DNA from: Sphingobium cupriresistens
GTDB taxonomy: Bacteria > Pseudomonadota > Alphaproteobacteria > Sphingomonadales > Sphingomonadaceae
Length of the DNA stretch: 64,000 nucleotides
Reading direction: 5' to 3'
NCBI RefSeq assembly: GCF_004152865.1
Contig: NZ_SEOO01000002.1
Coordinates: 1 to 64,000 of the forward strand
Shown here: piece after piece, positions 17,582-28,580 of the stretch
Layout of the letters: each line of letters opens with the position of its first letter
How positions within the stretch are numbered: the stretch's first letter is position 1
Notes under the pieces: generated by a model
The model's database searches: none
What the model was told of the DNA's origin: nothing
What the model saw: the letters and a program-made list of their open reading frames with translations, nothing else
Program-made: the position numbers and the translations under genes

Positions 17582-18072
17582 CCCGCGATCAGCCGCACAT
17601 AGGCGCTGGCGACCCAGCCGCTGGCGCAAGGGCCGGCATAGGGCTGCTTGCGTTCCACGGGAGACGCCACGCCGCAGTCGCCCGCTGGCGGCGCTTGGCC
17701 AACCGCCGGTGTGGGCAGGATGACGACACCCAGCCATTTCTGGTCGAGGCTGCGGGTGCAGACGTAGGCCCGCTGGCCCTCCGCCAGTCGGCCCAGTTCC
17801 TTCGCGTCGCCGAAGGGCGCGGCATGGAGGCCCAGGCCGTTGGGGCCGGCGCGGCTGACCTGTCCCAGCGTGCCGCAGGCGTCGAGCCGCGGTCCGTCCT
17901 CGCCGATCGTCACCGGCCGCGCGACCGGCGCATCCATGCGGGTTTCGGGCACGTCCGCGCGCGGCGCGCCGGCGAGCGAGCTGTTGGGCAATTCCTCATA
18001 GACGTCGTTGCTTTTAGAGCAAGCGGTCAGCGGTGACAGCAAGGGCAGCAGGAGGAGAGGGATGATGCGCAT
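17578..18072 (-). CDS. Putative lipoprotein with SH3-like region
   Basis: A 164-residue protein with a lipoprotein signal (LTAC, lipid-modified Cys at 18). The body contains 'GLGLHAAPFGDAKELGRLAEGQRAYVCTRSLDQKWLGVVILP', which resembles a bacterial SH3 domain, ending with 'GPCASGWVASAYVRLIAG'. Several cysteines could form disulfides in the periplasm. The specific role is unknown. It is convergent with the DUF1993 gene and divergent from gyrB. Confidence 0.8.
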   Translation of the reverse strand: MRIIPLLLLPLLSPLTACSKSNDVYEELPNSSLAGAPRADVPETRMDAPVARPVTIGEDGPRLDACGTLGQVSRAGPNGLGLHAAPFGDAKELGRLAEGQRAYVCTRSLDQKWLGVVILPTPAVGQAPPAGDCGVASPVERKQPYAGPCASGWVASAYVRLIAG

Positions 18073-18128
18073 GAAAGCCGTGATAGACCCCGCCGGACGC
18101 CAGCGGAAGCCGCCATGTTTCGCTTTAG

Positions 18129-21236
<3,108 letters not shown>

Positions 21237-21240
<4 letters not shown>

Positions 21241-21746
21241 AGGTGGCGCACCTGCTTTTGCCCGTTGCGCTGCTCTATGGGTGCGGGGAGGGGGGAACGG
21301 GCGCGAATCAGACGCAGCCTGCGCCGACGAACGCGATCGCCACGCCCATCGACAAGGACGCCGCCGCCAACGCAGCGATAGCGACATCCCCGCCGTCCGC
21401 GACGCCGCCCAAGCCTTTGGTTTCACGTGAAACACCACCGCCTCGCCCGGCGGCGGCCGATTATCGCGCGATCGGCACCGAACCCTTCTGGGCGGTCACC
21501 ATTCGGGGATCGACGGCTATATTGGAGCGGCCGGACCAGGCGCCGCTACGCTTTTCCGTACAGGTCGATGGGGATGACAAGGCAGTGCGCTATCAGGGCG
21601 ACGGCTTCGCCATGATGCTGACGCAGGGGCCATGCAGCGACGGGATGAGCGATGCGATCTGGTCCGACCGGGTCCAGGTGGCGTTTGGCGAAGGGACGTT
21701 GAAGGGGTGCGGCGGTGCGCGGGATGAGGGTGACGACACGCCATAA
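21237..21746 (+). CDS. COG3650-type lipoprotein
   Basis: A 169-residue protein with a lipobox (LYGC, Cys16), a Pro/Ala-rich linker (residues ~25-75), and a C-terminal domain starting 'YRAIGTEPFWAVTIRGSTAILERPD' and containing 'MSDAIWSDRVQVAFGEGTLKGCGGA'. This GTEPFW domain is the COG3650 family of unknown role, possibly a periplasmic lysozyme-inhibitor-like fold. The linker is unusual because a 14-bp perfect parS-type palindrome encodes its Val-Ser-Arg-Glu-Thr. It starts by ATGA overlap with tag. Confidence 0.82.
21419..21434. promoter_or_regulatory. parS-like ParB-binding palindrome (outlying)
   Basis: GGTTTCACGTGAAACA matches the parS consensus TGTTTCACGTGAAACA at 15 of 16 positions, with the inner 14 bases perfectly palindromic. 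It lies inside the lipoprotein gene, about 22.8 kb from the consensus site in rsmG. Confidence 0.8.
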
Positions 21747-21758
21747 GGGGCGTCGCCT

Positions 21759-24170
21759 TTAGTCGGCGCGCATCGCTTCGGCGACCAGCGCTTCGGCCTC
21801 CATCAACAGCGCATCTTCGGCTGCCGTCTGCGCCACATGCTCGCGGCCGATCAGGATCAGCACTGGCACGGCGAGCGGACTGACCCGCTCCAGCGTGACA
21901 TGCAGCATGGTCGTCGCCGCCCGGTCGATCAGGTCGCCCAGCCGCCCGACATCGGTCATCCGCGCGCGCGCATCGGCCCAGGCGGCTTTCAGCAGCAGAT
22001 GATCGGGCTGATATTTGCGCAGCACATCGTAGATCAGGTCGGTGGAGAAGGTGACCTGCCGCCCGGTCTTGCGCTTGCCGGGATGCTGGCGCTCGATCAG
22101 GCCCGAAATCACCGCCACATCGCGAAAGGCGCGCTTCAGGAGGCTCGACTGCTCGACCCAGTCGATAAATTCATGGTCGAGAATATCGGCGGAAAACAGG
22201 CTTTGCGGATCGGTGATGGGCTTTAGCCCATAGACCGCCAGCGCATAATCATTGGCGACGAAGCCCAAAGGCATCAGCCTTTGGCTCTCCATGCGGCGGG
22301 TGAGCAACATGCCGAGCGACTGGTGCGCATTCCAGCCCTCGAAACTGTAGCAGACGAGATAATGGTGCCCCTCATGCGGGAAGGTTTCGATCAGGAGCTG
22401 GCCAGGCTGGGGCAGGGCGGAGCGCAGCTTCTGCATTTCCAGCCATTCGCGCACATCGGGCGGAAAGCGGTGCCAAGCGTCGGGCTCGGCCAGGAGATGC
22501 CGCACCCGATCGGCGAGGCGGGTAGACATGGCCATGCGCGATCCGCCCCAGCTAGGGATGCGCGCCTGTTTGGACGTCGCCCGGACGGTGAGGTCGGACG
22601 TATCCATCCGCACCACCTCCAGCGCCATGCCGGAGAAGAAGAAGCTGTCGCCAGGGCGTAGCTGCGCGGCGAAGCCTTCCTCCACCGTGCCGAGCTTGCG
22701 ACCGTTGGCGAAGCGGACGGCCAGCGCGGGTTGATCGACGATGATGCCGGCGTTCAGGCGATGTTGCTGGACGAAGCGGGGGTGGGAGACGCGCCAAGTG
22801 CCATCATCGTCCTGCGTCAGTCGCTTGAACCGGTCATAGGCGCGCAGGGCGTAGCCGCCACCCTCGATAAAATGCAGCACATGGTCGAACGCTTCGGCCG
22901 TCAGCGCGCTATAGGGTGTGGCGGATCGCACTTCCTCCAGCAATTCCTCCGCCCGGAATGGCCCGGCGCAGGCCAGGCCCATGACATGCTGGGCCAGCAC
23001 GTCCAGGCTGCCGACGCGGAAATCGTCGGCGTCGCGCTCGCCCGCTTCGACCGCGTCCAGCGCGGCGCGCGCCTCCAGATATTCGAAGCGGTTGCCGGGG
23101 ATCAGGATCGCCTCGCTCGACTGATCGAGCCGGTGATTGGCCCGGCCGATGCGCTGGAGCAGGCGCGAGCTGCCCTTGGGCGCGCCCATCTGGATTACGC
23201 AATCGACATTGCCCCAATCGACACCGAGGTCGAGCGACGCCGTCGCCACGAGCGCGCGCAGCTTGCCCGCGGCCATCGCCGATTCGACCTTGCGCCGCGC
23301 CTCGATCGACAGGCTGCCATGGTGGATGGCGATCGGCAGGTTGGCGTCGTTGGCGGACCAGAGTTCCTGGAAGATGAGTTCGGCTAGGCCGCGCGTGTTG
23401 CAAAAGACCAGGGTGGTTTGCCGCGCCTCGATCTCCGCCATGACCTGCTTCGCGGCATATTTGCCCGAATGGCCCGACCAGGGGACGCGGCCTTCGGGGA
23501 TGAGGATAGCGACGTTCGGCTCCGCGCCTGCCTCCCCCATCACCGGCGTCACTCTGTCGATATCGCCATCGGGCGCGAGCCAGGCGCGATAGGCATCGAC
23601 ATCGGCCACGGTCGCGGACAGGGCGACGCGGCGCAGCGCCGGATTGATCGCCTGCAACCGCGCCATCGACAGGTTGAGCAGGTCGCCGCGCTTCTGGGTG
23701 GCGAAAGCGTGGACCTCATCGACGATCATGGTCCGCAGGTCCGAGAACAGCAAAGCGGCGTCGGGATAGCTGAGCAGCAGCGACAGCGATTCGGGGGTGG
23801 TCAGCAATATTTGCGGCGGGCGCACCCGCTGGCGCGCCTTGCGATCGGACGGGGTATCGCCGGTGCGCGTCTCCACGCTGATGGACAGGCCCATCTCCTC
23901 GATCGGGGTCAGCAGGTTACGGCGCACATCCACCGCCAGCGCCTTCAAGGGCGAAACATAGAGGGTGTGCAGCCGGTCGGTCGGATGGGCGATCAGGTCG
24001 GCCAGGCTGGGCAGGAAACCCGCCAGCGTCTTGCCCGCCCCGGTCGGTGCGACCAGCAGCGCGTGATCGCCCCGCGCCGCCGCCGCCATCATATCCATCT
24101 GGTGCCGCCGCGGTCGCCAGTCGCGCGACGCGAACCAGTCTTCGATGATGGCGGGAAGGGCGGGCGGCAT
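21759..24170 (-). CDS. Ligase-associated DNA damage response DEXH-box helicase (Lhr-like)
   Basis: An 803-residue superfamily 2 helicase of the Lhr-core type. Motifs in order are Walker A 'APTGAGKTLAGFLPSL', motif Ib 'LLTTPESLSLLLS', DEVH box 'MIVDEVHAFATQKRGDLL', motif III 'RVALSATVAD', motif IV 'TLVFCNTRGLAE' and motif VI 'LLQRIGRANHRLDQ'. In many proteobacteria this gene clusters with a LigD-type or ATP-dependent ligase, an exonuclease and pdeM; here pdeM is 34 kb away and no ligase is in the window. I place the start at 24170; an upstream in-frame ATG at 24308 gives a poor extension. Confidence 0.9.
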   Translation of the reverse strand: MPPALPAIIEDWFASRDWRPRRHQMDMMAAAARGDHALLVAPTGAGKTLAGFLPSLADLIAHPTDRLHTLYVSPLKALAVDVRRNLLTPIEEMGLSISVETRTGDTPSDRKARQRVRPPQILLTTPESLSLLLSYPDAALLFSDLRTMIVDEVHAFATQKRGDLLNLSMARLQAINPALRRVALSATVADVDAYRAWLAPDGDIDRVTPVMGEAGAEPNVAILIPEGRVPWSGHSGKYAAKQVMAEIEARQTTLVFCNTRGLAELIFQELWSANDANLPIAIHHGSLSIEARRKVESAMAAGKLRALVATASLDLGVDWGNVDCVIQMGAPKGSSRLLQRIGRANHRLDQSSEAILIPGNRFEYLEARAALDAVEAGERDADDFRVGSLDVLAQHVMGLACAGPFRAEELLEEVRSATPYSALTAEAFDHVLHFIEGGGYALRAYDRFKRLTQDDDGTWRVSHPRFVQQHRLNAGIIVDQPALAVRFANGRKLGTVEEGFAAQLRPGDSFFFSGMALEVVRMDTSDLTVRATSKQARIPSWGGSRMAMSTRLADRVRHLLAEPDAWHRFPPDVREWLEMQKLRSALPQPGQLLIETFPHEGHHYLVCYSFEGWNAHQSLGMLLTRRMESQRLMPLGFVANDYALAVYGLKPITDPQSLFSADILDHEFIDWVEQSSLLKRAFRDVAVISGLIERQHPGKRKTGRQVTFSTDLIYDVLRKYQPDHLLLKAAWADARARMTDVGRLGDLIDRAATTMLHVTLERVSPLAVPVLILIGREHVAQTAAEDALLMEAEALVAEAMRAD

Positions 24171-24328
24171 CCTGGAGATGTAGGGGGCGATGACGCCGCT
24201 GTCACCGTCTGCGCTTTGCCATGGCGTGCGGCCATGATAGGTTAGGCATCTTCCCTCAGGACCGCGCAACGCTCCGCCGAATGAGGCGTTTAAGGTGTCG
24301 CGCGGCACAGCGCATGGAGAGAGTGGCC

Positions 24329-24526
24329 ATGACCGAGAAAATCAGCACACAGCCGATGCCGGACGTCTTTTTCGACATCTGGTTCATGCCGGCCGCCTTC
24401 TGGACCCAATGGTGGGGCTTTTATGCCGAGACTTTGCAGGTCGGTCGTTTTGGTACGCCGCATAGCCTGGTCAAGCCGGATCAGGCGCCGGTCGATCTGG
24501 AGGTTGAGGAAGGGCTGGTCGCCTGA
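24329..24526 (+). CDS. Small aromatic-rich conserved-type hypothetical protein
   Basis: A 65-residue protein with a strongly aromatic middle, 'DVFFDIWFMPAAFWTQWWGF' (four Trp, five Phe in twenty residues), and an acidic C-terminus (DLEVEEGLVA). The aromatic stretch could be a short amphipathic or interfacial membrane helix; I see no recognised domain. The start at 24329 has GGAGAGA upstream. It precedes the PLP enzyme by 141 bases on the same strand. Coding is supported by the ribosome site and codon bias, but the function is unknown. Confidence 0.65.
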   Translation: MTEKISTQPMPDVFFDIWFMPAAFWTQWWGFYAETLQVGRFGTPHSLVKPDQAPVDLEVEEGLVA

Positions 24527-24667
24527 CCTTCGCGAACGGGCCTTCGGAATAATCATATAGCAGCGAGAAATAATCTTACGCGCCCTCTGGCCCTCCATCG
24601 CTGCCCTGCGTTACACTCCTGCCCATGACAGCGACGCACCAGACGCCGCCGCAGCAGGAGAAACGAT

Positions 24668-26008
24668 ATGACCGGCGAAACGCCCCCTAAACTGTCCGAA
24701 GCCGAGCTGACCGGGGTGGCAGCCCCAGGCAACCGCCGCCGCCCCAAGGCGCCGATCATGGAGATTGATGGCCGCAAGCTGAAGCCGGCCACGCTGATGA
24801 TGGGCCATGGCTATGACCCGACGCTGTCGGAGGGGTCGCTCAAGCCGCCCATCTTCCTCACCTCCACCTTCGCCTTCGAAAGCGCGGCCGCGGGCAAGCG
24901 CCATTTCGAAGGCGTGACCGGCATCCGCCCCGGCGGATCGGAGGGGCTGGTCTATTCCCGTTTCAACGGCCCCAATCAGGAGATTTGCGAGGATCGGCTG
25001 TCGGTATGGGAGGAGGCGGAGGATGCCCTGCTCTTTTCCAGCGGCATGTCGGCGATCGCCACCACATTGCTGGCGCTGGTGCAGCCGGGTGACGTCATCG
25101 TCCATTCAGCGCCGCTCTATGCCGCGACCGAATCGCTGATTGGGCGCATATTGGGCAAATTCGGGGTGCAATGGCTCGATTTCCCGGCCGGCGCGACGCC
25201 GGAAGAGATTGGCGCGGTGATCGAAAAGGCCAAGGGGCTGGGCCGGGTCGCCCTGCTCTATCTGGAAAGCCCGGCCAATCCGACCAATGTGCTGGTCGAT
25301 GTGGAGGCGGTGGTCGCGCAGCGCGACTCGCTGTTCGCAGGGGAAGCGCATGTCCCGCCGATCGCCATCGACAATACGTTCCTGGGTCCGTTGTGGCTCA
25401 AGCCGCTCGCCCATGGCGCGGACCTCGTCATCTACAGCCTGACCAAATATGCCGGCGGCCATAGCGATCTGGTCGCGGGCGGCGTGCTGGGGTCCAATGC
25501 GCTGATCACGACCATCCGGTTGATGCGCAACACGATCGGCACGATCCTCGACCCCCATAGCGCCTGGATGCTGCTGCGGTCGCTGGAGACGCTGGAATTG
25601 CGGATGAGCCGGGCGGGCGAGAATGCGGAGAAGGTCTGCGCCTGGCTGAAGGACCAGCCGCAAGTGGAGAAGGTGGTCTATCTGGGCTTCCCCGAAACCG
25701 AGCGGCAGGCCGATATCTATCGCCGCCATTGCACGGGCGCGGGATCGACCTTTTCGCTCTATCTGAAGGGCGGCGAGGCGGAGGCGTTCGCGTTCCTTGA
25801 CGCGCTCAAGATCGCCAAGCTGGCGGTCAGCCTGGGCGGGACCGAGACGCTGGCCAGCCATCCCGCCGCGATGACGCACCTGTCTGTGCCAGCCGAGCGC
25901 AAGAAGGCGCTGGGCATTGGCGACAATATGGTGCGCATCTCGATCGGCTGCGAAGATGCCGACGATCTGATCGCCGATTTCGCCCAGGCATTGCGGCAGA
26001 TCGGATGA
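24668..26008 (+). CDS. Cystathionine gamma-synthase family PLP enzyme
   Basis: A 446-residue Cys/Met metabolism enzyme (fold type I PLP). The lysine that binds PLP is in 'SLTKYAGGHSDLVAGG'; 'YSRFNGPNQEICEDRLSVWEEAEDALLFSSGMSAI' is the N-terminal PLP-phosphate region and 'SLGGTETLASHPAAMTHLSV' the substrate-carboxylate site. Members act in cystathionine synthesis or in beta/gamma elimination on sulfur amino acids; the exact reaction cannot be assigned from sequence. AGGAG precedes the start. The unusual ~30-residue N-terminal extension (Pro/Arg-rich) precedes the catalytic domain. Confidence 0.88.
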   Translation: MTGETPPKLSEAELTGVAAPGNRRRPKAPIMEIDGRKLKPATLMMGHGYDPTLSEGSLKPPIFLTSTFAFESAAAGKRHFEGVTGIRPGGSEGLVYSRFNGPNQEICEDRLSVWEEAEDALLFSSGMSAIATTLLALVQPGDVIVHSAPLYAATESLIGRILGKFGVQWLDFPAGATPEEIGAVIEKAKGLGRVALLYLESPANPTNVLVDVEAVVAQRDSLFAGEAHVPPIAIDNTFLGPLWLKPLAHGADLVIYSLTKYAGGHSDLVAGGVLGSNALITTIRLMRNTIGTILDPHSAWMLLRSLETLELRMSRAGENAEKVCAWLKDQPQVEKVVYLGFPETERQADIYRRHCTGAGSTFSLYLKGGEAEAFAFLDALKIAKLAVSLGGTETLASHPAAMTHLSVPAERKKALGIGDNMVRISIGCEDADDLIADFAQALRQIG

Positions 26009-26011
26009 GCC

Positions 26012-26947
26012 ATGACCCGTCCGTTGCTATTGGTGGGCCAGCCGTTGCTGGCGCCACTATTGCCGCTGTTGCGTGCGGATCATGACGTTATCGTCCTTTG
26101 GGAAGCGCACACGCCGGGCGACTTGGCCAAAGTGGACGCGCTGGTTTGGGCGGGCGAATTCCCACTAGGCCGTAATCTGATCGATGCGATGCCGCGGCTG
26201 CGCCTGATCGCCTGCTTCACCGTGGGCTATGACGGCGTCGACGTGGCGCTGGCGCGGGAACGCGGCATCGCGGTGGCCCATGCCGGGAACGCCAATGCCG
26301 ACGACGTCGCCGATCACGCCATCGGCCTGATACTGGCCCATCGCCGCTGGATCGTGGCGGGCGACCGCCAATTGCGAGCCGGTCAATGGACGATCGAGAG
26401 CAAGACGCGGACCCGGTCCATGGGCGGCGCGCGGTTGGGCATCGTCGGCATGGGGGCGATCGGCGTAGCCGTGGCGGAACGAGCACGCGCTATGAAAATG
26501 CGCATCGGTTGGTGGGGTCCACGGGCCAAGCCCAATCTGTCCTGCCCGCGTGCCGATAGTCTGGAGGCGCTGGCGCGGGGCAGCGACATTCTCGTCATCG
26601 CGGCCCGTGCCGATGCGCATAATCGTGGCATGATCGACGCGCGCATTCTCGACGCGCTGGGGCCGGACGGATTGCTGGTCAATGTCGCGCGCGGACAATT
26701 GGTGGACGAGGTTGCGCTGGTCGCCGCGCTGCGCGACGGGCGACTGGGCGGCGCGGCGCTCGATGTGTTCGACCCCGAACCCACCGATCCGTCACGCTGG
26801 GCCGATATAGCCAATGTGGTGCTGACCCCGCACGTGGGCGGCGCGACGCATGAGGCGGTCGGCCGCATGGCGCAGGTGCTGATGGCCAATCTCGCCGCGC
26901 ATTTCGCTGGCGAAGAATTGCCGTCCCCGGTGCCGGCGGACGGATGA
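26012..26947 (+). CDS. D-isomer-specific 2-hydroxyacid dehydrogenase
   Basis: A 311-residue NAD(P)-dependent dehydrogenase. The nucleotide-binding loop 'LGIVGMGAIGVAVAERA' is near residue 147, and the catalytic Arg/Glu/His set is recognisable in 'VNVARGQLVDEVALVAAL', 'FDPEPTDP' and 'VVLTPHVGGATHEAV'. Related enzymes reduce glyoxylate, hydroxypyruvate or 2-keto acids; the substrate is not evident. It is three bases downstream of the PLP enzyme, so the two are probably one transcript. Confidence 0.92.
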   Translation: MTRPLLLVGQPLLAPLLPLLRADHDVIVLWEAHTPGDLAKVDALVWAGEFPLGRNLIDAMPRLRLIACFTVGYDGVDVALARERGIAVAHAGNANADDVADHAIGLILAHRRWIVAGDRQLRAGQWTIESKTRTRSMGGARLGIVGMGAIGVAVAERARAMKMRIGWWGPRAKPNLSCPRADSLEALARGSDILVIAARADAHNRGMIDARILDALGPDGLLVNVARGQLVDEVALVAALRDGRLGGAALDVFDPEPTDPSRWADIANVVLTPHVGGATHEAVGRMAQVLMANLAAHFAGEELPSPVPADG

Positions 26948-27042
26948 CGCGAATCGATCAGAGCGGTAAGAAAGCGCCCAGATGACGACCATCGGACAAT
27001 GAGGATAATGCGAAGGAAGACGACCCGCAGGCCGTCAACGCA

Positions 27043-27777
27043 TCAGAATTTGAATATGGTGCCCAGATAGACCGCCTGACTATCCTGACGCTCATCGGTC
27101 ATCGGGGTCAGGCGACCGGCCACGCTATTATTATAGCGCACGCCCGCGGTGACGTTCAGATTGCGCGTCAGCGAATAGGAGCCGGCCAGATCCAGCGAAT
27201 AATCCTTGTCCGCCGACGGATTGCGAACGGTCGTCGCAACACCAGCTTCGCGGCGATTCTCCAACATCATCTTGGTGCTGAACCGATCCTTCTTGCCGTC
27301 ATCCAGCGAGAAATTCTTCGCATCGACCATCGTTTCGACCGGCACCGGGTCGAGCGCCTTGCGACCGACCGCGTCGGGCAGGGCAAACTTGCGCCAGCTA
27401 TGCGCGCCGTTCAGGCTGAAAGCGACGGGCTTGATATCGATCGCATCGACGGTGCGGTTCACCGCGACCCGGTCTTCACCCGCCGCGCGCACCATCACAG
27501 TTACCGACCGCTGGCCGCTTAGGGAACCGCTGGTCGGCGTGAAACGAAAGCCTTGCCGTCCAGCAGAGGCCACCATCTTCGCATAGGCCGCAGCCAAGCG
27601 CGGGTCTTTGATCGTGGGGGTGAAGGACGAAATGCTGCCCAGCGAACCGAGCGATACAGGCGCTTCGCCGCGCTGACGCATGAAATCGGTCGCCGCGCCG
27701 AACGCAGGAGACAGCATGAAGCCAGCGACGGCCAGCGCCGCGCCTGTTCCTGCCAAATATCCCCTATTCACACGCAT
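27043..27777 (-). CDS. Putative outer-membrane beta-barrel protein
   Basis: A 244-residue protein with an N-terminal signal ('GYLAGTGAALAVAGFMLSPAFGA'). The C-terminal half alternates polar and hydrophobic residues ('DYSLDLAGSYSLTRNLNVTAGVRYNNSV...QAVYLGTIFKF') and ends in Phe, the usual C-terminal signature for Bam-dependent outer-membrane proteins. I do not recognise the family. The start at 27777 places the signal peptide; an ATG at 27801 is in frame. It is divergent from the DUF3576 gene. Confidence 0.72.
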   Translation of the reverse strand: MRVNRGYLAGTGAALAVAGFMLSPAFGAATDFMRQRGEAPVSLGSLGSISSFTPTIKDPRLAAAYAKMVASAGRQGFRFTPTSGSLSGQRSVTVMVRAAGEDRVAVNRTVDAIDIKPVAFSLNGAHSWRKFALPDAVGRKALDPVPVETMVDAKNFSLDDGKKDRFSTKMMLENRREAGVATTVRNPSADKDYSLDLAGSYSLTRNLNVTAGVRYNNSVAGRLTPMTDERQDSQAVYLGTIFKF

Positions 27778-28033
27778 GACCCGATTCTTTTCCCCGCTCA
27801 TATGTCTTGCGTAACGCTCTACACCGGCAAAGCCTCCACTGGCTAGGGGCAGAACGCCTTTTTGTCCGAGCTGTTGCATGGAACACACAGGCGGGAAGCC
27901 GTCGAACGGGAGCGTTACCAGCACCCGTCGCGGCGCGACCCGTCGCGCGCGCCTTCGCGCCCCCTTGCCCCACAACGCACGGTCACTATAGAAGCGGTCA
28001 GTTTCTCGTCTTTTTCATGCTAGGACAAGCCTG

Positions 28034-28480
28034 ATGGTCCGCCGCCTTCCCGCCTCTGCAACCGCCGGCCTGCTGCTGGCCGCGCTCCTTCCGCTGGCTG
28101 CCTGTGGCGGCGGCGCAAAGGACCGGCCCAAGGCCGATCTTGCCGCATCTAGGGTCACGACGATCGGCGTCAACGCCTATCTGTGGCGCGCATCGCTCGA
28201 CACTTTGTCCTTCATGCCGATGGTCCAGACCGATTCGAACGGCGGCGTGATCGTCACCGACTGGTATGCCAATCCGGGCAGCCCCAATGAACGGATGAAG
28301 CTGACGGTGTCGATTCTGGACCAGGATCTGCGCGCCGACGCGCTCCGCGTCGCGGCCAACCGTCAGGTCAACCAGGGCGGCCAGTGGGTCGACGCCCCGG
28401 TCGCCGCGGCCACCGTCCAGAAGCTGGAGGAAGTGATCCTGACCAAGGCGCGCGACCTGCGCCGCACGGCGATCGGCTGA
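28034..28480 (+). CDS. DUF3576 lipoprotein
   Basis: A 148-residue protein with a lipobox (LAAC, Cys24). The mature part 'IGVNAYLWRASLDTLSFMPMVQTDSNGGVIVTDWYANPGSPNERMKLTVSILDQDLRADALRV' matches DUF3576, a family found in alphaproteobacteria immediately upstream of leuS, as here. It is probably anchored to the outer membrane. The function is unknown. It is followed by a hairpin in the leuS leader. Confidence 0.9.
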   Translation: MVRRLPASATAGLLLAALLPLAACGGGAKDRPKADLAASRVTTIGVNAYLWRASLDTLSFMPMVQTDSNGGVIVTDWYANPGSPNERMKLTVSILDQDLRADALRVAANRQVNQGGQWVDAPVAAATVQKLEEVILTKARDLRRTAIG

Positions 28481-28531
28481 CACCGCGCTTTGGGCGGCGC
28501 TGGCGCGACGCCCCATTTTTCTGACCTATCG

Positions 28532-28557
28532 GGGCTGGGCTTGGAAAGGCCCAGCCC
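28532..28557 (+). promoter_or_regulatory. Hairpin in the leuS leader
   Basis: GGGCTGGGC (28532-28540) pairs with GCCCAGCCC (28549-28557) around an 8-base loop, 24 bases before the leuS start. No T run follows, so it is not a classical terminator; it may attenuate or end the DUF3576 message, or be a leader fold. Confidence 0.5.
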
Positions 28558-28580
28558 GATCGCATTTGTAAGGACATGAC

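Noticed and set aside
24527-24667. SAM-II or SAH riboswitch upstream of the PLP sulfur enzyme
   Set aside because: No match to the conserved pseudoknot sequence of either; only a normal ribosome site is visible.
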